Below are positions 35,131 through 45,455 of a stretch of DNA of 64,000 nucleotides, piece after piece (positions within the stretch are counted from its first letter, which is position 1; the number at the start of each line of letters is the position of its first letter). Made by a program: the position numbers and the translations under genes. The notes below the pieces were generated by a model. That model had not been told where the DNA came from and ran no database searches. It worked only from the letters and a program-made list of their open reading frames with translations. Source of the stretch: Saturnia japonica (Eukaryota; Arthropoda; Insecta; Lepidoptera; Saturniidae); NCBI GenBank assembly GCA_033032175.1, contig CM065325.1, forward strand, positions 1,206,930 through 1,270,929, given 5' to 3'.

Positions 35131-35918
35131 AAAATTCTTTTCTTACTTTTAAATACTATTATCCTTATACTATTTTACTCCAAAATGTATCTAACAATTT
35201 GGATGAAATTTCAAATTTGTAGAGAGAAGTACGAGAATAGGAATGGACTCGAATTGAATCGAATATTGCTACTCGATAGCACATAGATAGTAATGTTTTG
35301 ATAATATACTCACGTTGTTCCACACGTTGGATTGATGTCATCTAAAGCTGATAACGTATTGATATTTCTTTTAAATATTGGATAATCAATAGCGGTACCA
35401 ATTACTTACACGTAGCAGTGTAACAAACCCGTCCTCTATTTGATGGGTGTAGCCTACCCGCTACTACCGGTTAAATCTGGAATAATATAATTAATTATTC
35501 AAGACATTTAACTGTTATCTGATCGCGATCGTCTAATATGGCCTTACGTTGTGAAATAAACAAGTTCTTTAATCTGGTACTCAGAAAACATAACATTAGA
35601 TGAAATTAGTAAATTAGAATTTACTCAAACACATGACAATAAATATTAAAATACATTTTAAGAAACTAAAGTTAATATTAATACTATAATAAACTGTAGT
35701 TACGTCTACCTTAGAGGAAGTATGATTATTTGTACATGAAAGTTGTCCAAAGGGCTTTTTTAGCTTTTACGTTAATTTTCCCACCTTCTCAAGCCCGCAA
35801 AAGAAGCACTAATTTTTTTTATAGTGAAACCCAACAATCAGCGACCACCAGTATTGCTAGAGGAGTTTAAAGGTGAGAAGGCAGGATATAAGGATACTGG
35901 AACCAGGTCCTTATGTAA

Positions 35919-36746
35919 CCTCCTTCGATACATGCCTACGTTAAACAGCTCTCCCGTTCGTATTTCGACACCGCGTCGAACCACGCGAATCCGTTGATAA
36001 AAACAGCCGCCACTTATGTTCCGGCACCCACGGACATCCGGTGCAAACGCCGGCCGCGCAATATTTTTATTGATCCCGACGATCACATCGAAAATTCGAA
36101 TAAATATTACACATCCGTCTCTCCAAACAGAGCGTGCCAGCGCCCACGCCCGCGTAACCACCGTTCTCTCCGCAGAGGGCGGGCGGTCAATTTCGCCCCA
36201 GCACACCCGTCATGTCCACCCTCTCTAGCGGTAACCCAAGCCTAGGTCCGTTCCTCGGAGTGAAACCCTTGGGTCAGGCAACCGCCCGCGCGATACAAGT
36301 GACACTGTACGTGCATCACTTAGCTACCTACATACAACACTACACACGTATGAACATACACACGTGCACACCACACAGGTACATAGGTTCTGTGAGGGAC
36401 CTTTTTTTTTCTTTTTTTACGCTAGTTAGTTAGCGCTAGTTAGTGTAGAAACATTCCGATTACTGAATACACATACGCACGGTTCCTTCCTTCCTCCCAG
36501 GAGGAAGGGAACGTGCCTATGTGTATATTTAGTTAGCTCGAATCGTAGGTGTAGGGATTCGAATAGATCGCGACCTATTTGCGAACGCGACGACCGCCCG
36601 AGCCGAGGTCCGGCCACTTTGGCACCCTCGTGCGAGTCGTCCACAAAACTTTCGCGGCTGAGTGCCCTCTGCGCTCGCCCCCAAGTCCGGTGAAGCTGTA
36701 AAAGCCGCAGCGGCTTTAGGGCCCCTAAGGCTAACAGTGTAGTCAG

Positions 36747-36802
<56 letters not shown>
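35919..36802 (+). mobile_element. GC-rich 884-bp retroposon with poly(A) tail and 13-bp target duplication
   Basis: The segment is bounded by identical ggtccttatgtaa at 35906-35918 and 36803-36815, and it ends in an uninterrupted run of 52 A (36751-36802). Both are hallmarks of LINE-machinery retroposition, and the perfect state suggests recent insertion. It is clearly more GC-rich than its surroundings. I see no long reading frame or LINE protein motif, so it is a non-autonomous element or the truncated untranslated end of an unknown LINE. Positions 36215-36415 match 60625-60805 and partly 7210-7330, so it is a dispersed family. Confidence 0.85.
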
Positions 36803-36804
<2 letters not shown>

Positions 36805-36815
36805 TCCTTATGTAA

Positions 36816-38813
36816 GTAGAATAAATGAATCTAAAGATTCAATCTAATGGGTAGTAATTGCAGACACAGTAAAGGCCAACTATAACCCTTCAAGATGATA
36901 AAGAAAACTCCAAGGAGACAAAGTCAACCAGGGAGAAAATATGTATCTCACTTCAATCCAGACCTAGACCAGACCAGGAAAATAAAGCTAGACTTTACCG
37001 ACTGTGGGAAATATATGGAGAGGGACATAGTCACAACTCCTATCCTCCAGTCACAAATTTCCCTTTTACTGTACGGATCAAAAGACATGGATATAGAGAA
37101 GATGAGGCACGCCCTAACAAGTATTGTGATTAGAAGGGTATAGAAGCCAGTACACAGTATGGCTAAATCTAAATAGTTTTAGAAGTACTCAAAATACGTG
37201 GAAAATAATAAATGAAAAGAAAGTAGACACCCCAGAGGTCCGAGGCCACTGAGGGCAACCGCTAATATACAGACATCATTCTCACTTGCGTAGTCGAACC
37301 GTACACATATCTACAGCGCTTGCACAACCATGATTACGCTCACAAGATCAGTGATTCCGTAATGAAGATATTAAGGAAAATCCTGGTGTCTTGATAGTCT
37401 ATCATGATGACGCTCTCTTCGACAGATACGTAATAACTCATTGGCTTACAATTCACCTGATATTAAGTAGTGAAACAAGCTATAGCTATGTACAACCAAC
37501 CTCGAAAATGCCGCAATTGTGAGATTAGTCTTAATAGGTTGCAAATCCTGAGGACTTATTTTATACTAGCACGACTAAGTGATGGCACTGTGTTTGACGG
37601 TAAACACAATACAATCTAAAAATAACGATGACCACCAAGAGATCAGAAATCCATCGACAGCATCGGCATCTGGATATACACTAGCTGATTCCGAAACGAT
37701 GTCACCAAATAGTTACTGTCACGAATGTACATAGCGGTCATGACCCGGTCGAGTACAGTTTCCTGCTACCTTGCCTATATACAGGCCGATCCTGGAATGC
37801 ACCTGGATACAATTGCCGTGTGCTACCACCCAGCAAACTAAGTTAAAATACATGGTGAGCCAGTATGTGTTGCCAACTCCTACACACCCTACGAATTGGT
37901 ATATATCAGCGCAAGCACCGGCTACAGCTACGGTCACTCGAAAATACTCAAAATCGCTTAAGAGAAATACTTCAATTAATAACAGTATCACATCATGAAG
38001 CTAACATATCAATGTTATCAGTAAATTAAAAATAAAACAAATTATTATTTCTGTAGGGTCAACGGCATAAAGCAAGTGATGACCTCCGAGTTGAGCGCCC
38101 GCTATTTATTTCTATCTAGCACAAATTCTTTCGAATCGGCGACTTGGATCTGGGACAGGTTTTTCTCTAATACATTAACTTCAGCGAAATCTTGATAGAC
38201 CTACCGGACATTAACTAATTAGGTTTTTTTACTTTACAATCTTCTCCCATTCTCTGTGAGTATCCAAGCTAGCGAAAATGAAATGCTTATTGCTATTGCA
38301 ATACAAAAATAACATTGGGCACCACCACAAGTTTTTTGAGAAATTTCTACTGAGAAATACCAAAACTAAAATTAACAAGCTATAACACATTTTGTCTACT
38401 TTTAATATTGTTATTAATTGACCTCAATTATAATTCTAACTAGTTTTTATTAAAGGAAGAAACAAAGAAATCATTTATTTTGCGATCTTGGTTTTATGAT
38501 TACATGATTCCTTTGTTTCTTTCTTAATAATAAATTGCTCCATATAAACAGGTTTAACGTGAAAATGAACAAGAAACTATAATAGTATACTATAATATAA
38601 TACTATAATAACGGCACGCAGTGATGGCCGTTTTGATGTTTGTCCGCTCATGGAGTTTCGTACAAATTAATAACTACGTTTGAAAAAGCAAATTGCTGTT
38701 CTTTATTGTCAACATCAAACTATTACGCAGTCCTATTCGACAACTAAATAAAAACAACTGAATATGTTAATAGTCAAAATTATTTAAAAACTTTGCAATT
38801 TTATTACATTAAA
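36816..38813. other. Unassigned region with one 82-codon frame
   Basis: About 2 kb of intermediate base composition. An open frame at 36895-37143 (+) encodes a lysine/arginine-rich 82-residue peptide that I do not recognise and that has no visible promoter or splice context. It may be an old transposon remnant. No other feature is supported. Confidence 0.3.
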
Positions 38814-38822
38814 ACCTGCACC
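38814..38822. repeat. Target-site duplication of the R1-like LINE, left copy
   Basis: ACCTGCACC lies directly before the poly(T) run, and the same sequence occurs at 44348-44356, just beyond the 5' leader of the element. Confidence 0.65.
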
Positions 38823-41250
38823 TTTTTTTTTTTTTTTTGTTAATGCGGAGTGGAAAACCCGTCATGGGTACACACTCGAATGGACGGTCGAGTGGTTATG
38901 TGAGACTCATACTCACTAAAAAACTCCGCGGTGTACAGCCGCCCCATACTGGGGCGACGCGGGCACTGCGCTGGCATTCTGCCGCGCCACCCCGGAGGCC
39001 GGCCCGGCTAACCGGGCCCCGGCCTAGTTAGGAGACAGCTATGTACACGATAGCCGTTTCCTCCTCCTGCCGAACCAGTGCAATGAGGAGACGCCCCCCC
39101 CCCCCCGTCCCGTCTCCTCTGGTTCGGCTAGGGTGGCGGGAGTTGACGGATAAACCGCCTCCTCCTACCACCCGTGACCACTCAGACAGAGTGTGCTGCG
39201 CCGTGTCTTCTACAGCCCCGCACTCGTGGCACGTAGTGTTTGACTCCCTCCTTGCAATCTTGTGCAGGTACCATCCGAAGCAACCATGTCCGGATAGTAC
39301 CTGCACAAGTCTAAAGCTCAGGGAGCCACGCACCCTGTTGCTCCATTCCCGGAGGACCGGGCGGACAGCGTCTATGGTATAACGTCCATAGCGCGCGTCC
39401 GCCAGGTCCTCCTCTCACCTCTTAAAAACATCCGCCCGGGCCTCCCTCCGGACCCGGTCTACCTCTGTGGGAGCTGGAGGCTCCCTTAACTCTCTCCCCG
39501 CCGCCGTGAACCTGTACACGGCGGCGAGCACCTCCGCCTCCAACTCCCACGGCGGGGAGCAGGCAAGGACGCAGGCCGCCCCCGCGGACACCGATCGGTA
39601 TCCGCGAATGGCTCTCAGCGCCACGATACGCTGCGTAGAACGCAGCACGCGTCTGTTCGTGGCGCTGAGAGCATCTACCCAGATCGGTGCCCCGTAGACG
39701 GCCATGCTCCTCACCACCCCCGCAAACAGACGGCGGCAGCTCGCACCCGGCCCCCCCGAGTTCGGAAGAAGCCGTCCGAGAGCCGCCGCCGCCCACACTA
39801 TCCGCGGTTCGAGTCCCTTAAAGTGGGACTCGAACCGCCATCGCCCGTCCAGGGTGAGGCCCAGATATTTCATCTGGGCCTCAACCCGGACCCTAACATT
39901 CTCTACATATATGTGAGCCCCAGGAGGCGGCCCACACCGAGGCCCATGAAATAGAATGGCCTCGGTCTTCTCGGCCGCCACCCTGAGACCCAACGCCTTT
40001 ATGCGCCCGACCACAAGTGCAACGCCCTCTGTGGCCAGGCGCGCCACTTCCTCAAATCTTCCCCCCCGGGCCACGACTAGGGTGTCGTCCGCGTAGCATA
40101 GCACTCGCAACCCCGAAGGGAGCGCTACGCGGAGCACCCAGTCGTAGCCCATGTTCCACAGGAGCGGCCCCAACACCGACCCCTGTGGAACACCGCACCC
40201 AATGTGGCGCCGGACCACACTACCTCCGCCGTCCACGAAGGCGACCTCCCTGCCCTGGAGGTAGTCCCCCAACACCCGCCGCAGGTACGAGGGCACTCCG
40301 AAAAACCGGAGCGCCTCCCGTATAACACCGTGAGGCAGACTGTTGAAGGCGTTGGCGATGTCGATTGACACCGCCAACAACCTACCTCCCCCATCGGTCG
40401 CCTCCGCGGCCCACTCCTTCAGGGTGGAGAGGGCGTCCAGCGTTGAACGCCTTCTCCGGAAACCGAACTGCCGGTCCGAAAGCACCGGCCCAACTTCCTC
40501 CATGTGCCGGACAACACGAGACGCCAGGATGCGCTCCAGCATCTTCCCCGTGTCGTCCAGCAGCACAAGGGGGCAGTCCAGGGGCGACCCTCCTTCGCCA
40601 GAAGGCAGCTCCTCCCACTGCTCATCTTTTGCCCGGCTGATGGCCACCTGCAGGGACTTCCAGGCTTCCCTGTAGTGGCCAAGCAGCCGGGCCTCCTCTC
40701 CCGCTATACGGATTTGCCGCCGGCGGCAGCGCTAAAGCTGCCGCCGCGCCGCGGAGCAGGCCACCCGGAGATCGACAATCTCCGGGGTCCACCAATACAC
40801 CGCCCGCCTACTTTGTGGGCGGTTTTTGCCCCGCGGCATCGACGCGTCGCAGACCGCCGTAAGGGCCCTACGATAACGGTCCGCGATCGCGTCGATCTCT
40901 TCATCACTAGGAGCCGGCGCGCGCCAACTCTGGACGATTGCCGCCTCTTCCGCAAGCTGCCGGTTGAGGCGGCTAACCACCCAACGGGGGAAAAACGACC
41001 CCTCCCGAGCACTGCGCGCCAGCTCCCCTGAGGAGGTGGAGACCTCAAACCGGATATACCGGTGATCAGAGAGGGTCTCCACCTCCTCCAACACCCTCCA
41101 ATCCTGCACACGGCGTGCGACAGACGGCGTGGCGAAAGAAACATCCACCACGGACCCTCCGTTCTGTCGCACGCAAGTGTGCACGGCCCCCCGGTTGAGG
41201 AGGGACAGCCCAGCCTGGACTGCCCGCTCCTCCACCACTGACCCTCGGGG

Positions 41251-41254
41251 GTCC
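41251..41254. repeat. 4-bp target duplication of the Ginger-like insertion, left copy
   Basis: GTCC here is repeated at 41766-41769. Removing one copy with the element restores a continuous ORF2 frame. Confidence 0.8.
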
Positions 41255-41765
41255 TGTTATATTATTTATCTGGAAGATAATCTTATTTAATATCTACTTT
41301 ATATAATTCATCATAAGTTCATTTGATTTACCTTATTATTGTTTTGGTGTACCTATTCTTTTATTTCCAGCATGGCGAGGTAAAAAGGTAAATTCATCAA
41401 TACTTTCTGAATGGGAATAATATGAACCGCAAGGAATGGTTTCTCTACCATATATTAAGTAAGCTGGTGAGAAACCTGTTATACTATTAATTGAGCTATT
41501 GATTGCAAATTGTATAACAGAAAGATGCTTATCCCATGATCTATGATCTTCACCTACTAATGATGCAAGAGCTGAAATTATAGTCCTATTATATATTTCC
41601 TATTAACGAATCCTTGACCATCATCTTTTATAGAAATATATTCTCACTCACCTCCTCATCCACACATAATACCTTAAGGGGAAATCAAATGAAATTATGA
41701 TGTATAATATAAAGTAGATATTAAATAAGATAAATAAGATTATCTTCCAAATAAATAATATAACA
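41255..41765. mobile_element. Ginger-like DNA transposon: long inverted repeats around an integrase fragment
   Basis: This 511-bp element begins TGTTATATTATTTAT and ends ATAAATAATATAACA. The terminal inverted repeats extend about 80 bp with few mismatches and one 9-bp duplication (ATCTTATTT) in the right copy. The flanking GTCC duplication is 4 bp. The interior, on the - strand (about 41620-41340), encodes part of a retroviral-type integrase as found in Ty3/gypsy and Ginger proteins: IYNRTIISALASLV, SWDKHLSVIQFAINSS and TGFSPAYLIYGRE. The D-D-E catalytic residues are not included. TGTNR termini, long inverted repeats, 4-bp duplications and a gypsy-like integrase are together the described properties of Ginger transposons, so I infer a deleted non-autonomous copy. 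A foldback element that captured a gypsy fragment is the alternative. Confidence 0.7.
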
Positions 41766-42175
41766 GTCCGTGGCGACTGCTCCGCATGTCCGCGACATGG
41801 CGTTCAGGTCACCAAGCAGAACCACGGGGAGCGGTGACAGCCGCCTAACCACCGGCCCCAGGGAGTCGAGGAATGCCTCAAACTCTCTCAAGGGCCGGTT
41901 GGGGGAGAAGTAGACTCCCACCACACCATAGCCCCCCGAGGCGGCCGCCACGAACCCTGCTCCCCTCTCCTTAACGGAGGGGGGGGACCCCGTACAGTAA
42001 ATAGCTACGGAGCCGTCAATGTCCCCCACCCAATAAGGTTGGGCAGGGACACAATACGGCTCCGCAGCCACCGCGACATTGATGCTCCACTCCGCCACTG
42101 ATTGCACAAATAGGTCTTGTGCAGTTGCGGAGTGGTTCAAATTCGACTGGAGGTAGCTGGTACGATTGTGCTGCA

Positions 42176-44113
42176 TTACTGAGCCGTACCAACTACCTCC
42201 GACCTAGGCCTAACTGGGCGAGCCCCAGGGGGTCTCCGCTTGGCTGAGGGAGGCTTACAACTCACCCCCCCCATGTAGTGGTCCGCTGATACGCCAGCGG
42301 CGGCACATACAGCGCAGTGCAGTTTGGTTGCTGCACACTCTGCCGCCGCATGGCCAGACCCCCCGCACCTGTAGCACAAGGCGCTCCTGTCTGCCATCGC
42401 CTCGCACATCGGGCGAGTGTGGCCCATGCCAATGCATCTGAAACACCGCAAGGGTTTCTCCTGCAGTGGATGGACACGGGCCACACTCCAGCCAACTAGG
42501 ATTCGTCCTGCCTCTGCAAGCTTTCTGGCCTCGGCTACGGGGAGCGACACTTTTTCTACTCCCCCCCCCCAGTCCTGTCGGATTGGGCCAACCTTAACCA
42601 AGGTCGGCTCACATCCGACTTTGGCCGATATTGTGCACCTCAACTCGGTATCATCCACGGATTCATCCAGGCCAGTAAGTCGAACCTCCGCACGCTTGAT
42701 TGGTCTGGAAATAACGGCAACATCAGCGAGCGCGCTCGCCAATTGCGTCGCCAGACCAGCCGCCTTATTTTCGCCTTCTGAGCCAGAGATCTCTATGATC
42801 CTGGCTCCTGTGGCTGACGTGCGGAGCCTTATGTCCTGGATGTCCAGCTCCCCCAACTTTATTGCCTCCCGTGCCTTGAGGACCGCTCCCGTGTAGGATG
42901 CTCCTCTAGCCGCAGCCTCCGGCTGCAGTGTTATCATGACCACGGCCGTGCGCGGCACAGAGGGCATCTTCGGCCCCGTCTTTTTGACCGCCTCTTTTAG
43001 CGCAGAATTTGCCACCGTCGCAGCCGGAGCTCTTTTCTTTTTTGCCCGACGCACCACCGTCGTCCATGCCTCTTCTCCAACCTCCGAGAGGGCTTACGAG
43101 ACAGCGGACCCCGGTAGCGCCGCCCACTCTATATTCAATGGGGTGGGTGAAGGCGCAGTCGCCCCCTCGGACCTAGCCCGAGACACTGATCGGGGTCTCT
43201 TGGCCCCTGTCTGCTTAGCACCAGCACTGTGACCAGCAGGGCAGGCAGAACTTGACTCCTCAGCCGGCCTGGGTCTTTTTCCCGCAGCTTGCCTCTTCTC
43301 AATTGGCCTGTTGTCAACTGCCGACCTTTTGTCAGCTGCCAACGGTGGGCGAACTATCCTGCTCGGGAGCAGACGTCCATCCACTTCCAGACTGTCGAAC
43401 TTAGCATCCATAACTTTTCCGACAGTGGAGCGAATGGACCGCTCCAAACCGCTTACGGCTTCCGCCAAAGCTTTCTCCCAATTTTGAGGAGGCACCTCCA
43501 CTTGTATCGGCTGTACCGGAGGAGTAGGGGGAGGGGGCATAACTAGCCTCTCACTTGCCTCCCGCTTCCAGGCAAGTACCTCTTTCTTCAGGCCCTCCAC
43601 CTGTTGGCGGAGGACCCTCGTCTCTCGGCCTAGGCGAGCGGTCTCTTCATTGACCGTTCGACTAAGGAGCGCTTCCACCACCTCCTTTAAGGATTTGGCA
43701 GCTCCTTTAAGGGCCTTGATAGCAGTGCCCTTCAAGTTGCCAGAGGTCCGATAGACCTCCAGAATACTGGACACACCCCCGTCCATGAGCGCCCTCAGCG
43801 ACTCTGCGTCCATATCCTCTGTGCTGGTACACCCCTCAGCACTACCTTCGTCCCCCACAACCATACCTTCAGCGTCATCAGCGCCACCAATACCGGCTTT
43901 TTCCTTCAGAAAGGACCGCTGTCCGTCCTTTTGGGACAGAATTGGTCGTCTCACACTTTTGGAACGGCCTACCCCGCGAACCGCTCCTCTTCTCGCTGTC
44001 CCGCGAACTGGTACGTTATTCCCAACTACTTGGGCCTCAGATGCCCCCATCCTGGACACGGAAGACCGCGTCCCCACTCTTCCAGCACCGCCTGAACCCT
44101 CGCCGGACGACAT
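42176..44113 (-). pseudogene. R1-like ORF1 (nucleic-acid-binding protein) with one nonsense codon
   Basis: The 646-codon frame starts at the ATG at 44113 (MSSGEGSGG). It has a basic N-terminus, a likely coiled coil (IKALKGAAKSLKEVVEALLS, then RQQVEGLKKEVLAWKREASE), a basic proline/alanine-rich linker, and a C-terminal half ending in three zinc knuckles: CFRCIGMGHTRPMC, CYRCGGSGHAAAEC and CAVCAAAGVSADHYMG. A TAA at about 43094-43096 interrupts the frame, which continues unchanged on both sides (PGSAVS-stop-ALSEVGEEAW). Such proteins package element RNA and help target it. The stop codon TAA shares its last A with the ORF2 ATG (TAATG at 42178-42174). Confidence 0.88.
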
Positions 44114-44347
44114 GGGAGAGAAAAGCGAATTCCCTCTACAGATTATTATAAAAGAATCCCCCACATGGACGTTTTTGTTTCAACACACACACAGTTAAAA
44201 AAAAATATATTTTTGTAATCTTTACAAAGTAGCATCAAGGCACTGTTTAATTTTTATTTCATGCTTATTTTCTCGCGCGAATTTTTTATCGGAACAAGTC
44301 GATGGCGTCGTTGTATCGTGCGTTCGACCGTACGTTTTCAACCTAAG

Positions 44348-44356
44348 ACCTGCACC
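44348..44356. repeat. Target-site duplication of the R1-like LINE, right copy
   Basis: ACCTGCACC matches 38814-38822 and marks the probable 5' end of the element at 44347. Confidence 0.65.
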
Positions 44357-44357
44357 T

Positions 44358-45455
44358 ACGCCAGCATATGTCTACTCCCTACAGTAGTTCGTAGCCTCAC
44401 AGATGCTTTGTCATTTCAAGCTGAAGCGACTTAATGAATTGAAGCCATGGCTTATATACAATGAAAAATAACAATAACTTACAAACTTTATAGTTGTAAC
44501 TCAAAAATAGAACAAGGGCCAATAGCAATAACTTATACCTGCACTTTAATATCGCTATTTAGTACCTATGTTAATTAACACCTTATATTGGGTTAACAAA
44601 TATCGTGTAACTGTACCATGAACAATGGCAATAACTTATACACTTTAAGTATAGTTATTACAGTTTTAATATGTCAACACCTAGTATTGTGTAATATCTT
44701 CGCTCTTAAAACGAAACATTATAGGATAATGAGGATGTGAGTCGAAAACTTGAATTAGACAATTGTTCTAATTTAATGAAAAGAGAAAAAATAAAAACAA
44801 TAACATTAGGTGCAGGAACTTGAACATAAGAGACATAAAAAACACATTCTTAATACAATTAAAGAATTTTAAAAAGTTAATTACTATTACACACACGATA
44901 TGAACGTAGTTTCATAATAATAATAATAATAAAAAACAGAGTAGCAATAAAACAATAGAATTTAAAACTAGAACCATATGAATTACGTTTTGGACATATA
45001 GTATGTTTTAAATTAAGAATTAGATTTAGTGTTATATGAATTACTAGCGACCTGCCCCGGTTTCGCACGTGTGCAATGTAGATACTATTATGGAGCAGTG
45101 TGGAGTGATTAATAATGTTATGATTAGTCTAAACTACAAGATGTCTTTGTATAAAATATTTACGGATGATTTTTCATGAGACAGTAACAGTATTTTTTCT
45201 TTACAGGTTATTTTTGAAAGCGCAACATATAACTGGCCATGTGACTTATTAATGGTTATCGCAAAAGATAGCTTTACCGGAAATTGCAGGCGCTTAAACT
45301 GAAAGGGTAAATCCATATGGTATAAAGGGAATCCGGGGAGTTAAAACACCTTCTCCAGTACCACAACTGGAAACATTGTGCAGTCTATTATGAAAGTTTA
45401 TTTTTTTAATTAAGATATACAAACTTCACAGCACATTTTAAAAATTGAAAAATAA
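44358..45455. other. No supported gene
   Basis: About 1.1 kb of AT-rich DNA with an ATA/TTA microsatellite around 44904-44930. GATGCTTTGTCATTTCAAGC and similar stretches have no recognised origin. Confidence 0.35.

Larger units (their letters stand above)
39028..42176 (-). pseudogene. R1-like ORF2: endonuclease and reverse transcriptase, broken
   Basis: ORF2 should nick the target and reverse-transcribe the element RNA. The ATG at 42176 overlaps the ORF1 stop. Endonuclease motifs are LQSNLNHSATAQDLFVQ, VVLLGDLNAMS and, after an insertion at 41255-41765, ETLSDHRYIRFEV. A TAG (40734-40732) interrupts the linker. The frame then jumps from AISRAKDEQWEEL to SPLDCPLVLLDDTGKMLERI, so the segment carrying the first RT region is deleted (near 40615). 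The remaining RT is good: LLAVSIDIANAFNSLPH, GVPQGSVLGPLLWNMGYD and VLCYADDTLVVA. TGA at about 39417 replaces an expected tryptophan. The C-terminal C-x2-C...H motif is CHECGAVEDTAQH, with the last cysteine changed to tryptophan. Apart from insertion and deletion, the whole is one frame. Confidence 0.88.
38823..44347 (-). mobile_element. R1-like LINE, nearly full length but inactivated
   Basis: The 5.5-kb - strand element reads 5' leader (44347-44114), ORF1 (44113-42176), ORF2 (42176-39028), a 3' UTR of about 190 bp and an 18-nt poly(A) tail (seen as T at 38823-38840). ACCTGCACC duplicated at both ends supports an intact insertion. It is much more GC-rich than its flanks. ORF1 has one nonsense codon. 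ORF2 has two nonsense codons, an internal deletion and a 511-bp transposon insertion. Neighbouring telomeric repeats, as seen with SART or TRAS elements, are absent. Confidence 0.85.

Noticed and set aside
35838..36206. 122-codon frame on the - strand
   Set aside because: It crosses the boundary of the retroposon insertion and has no protein motif, so it is chance coding in GC-rich DNA.
41255..41765. Solo LTR of a gypsy element (TG...CA, 4-bp duplication)
   Set aside because: A solo LTR has only a few inverted bases at its ends and does not contain integrase coding. Here the inverted repeats are about 80 bp.
38823..44347. Telomere-specific SART or TRAS element
   Set aside because: The flanks contain no TTAGG repeats. 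The duplicated target is ordinary AT-rich DNA.
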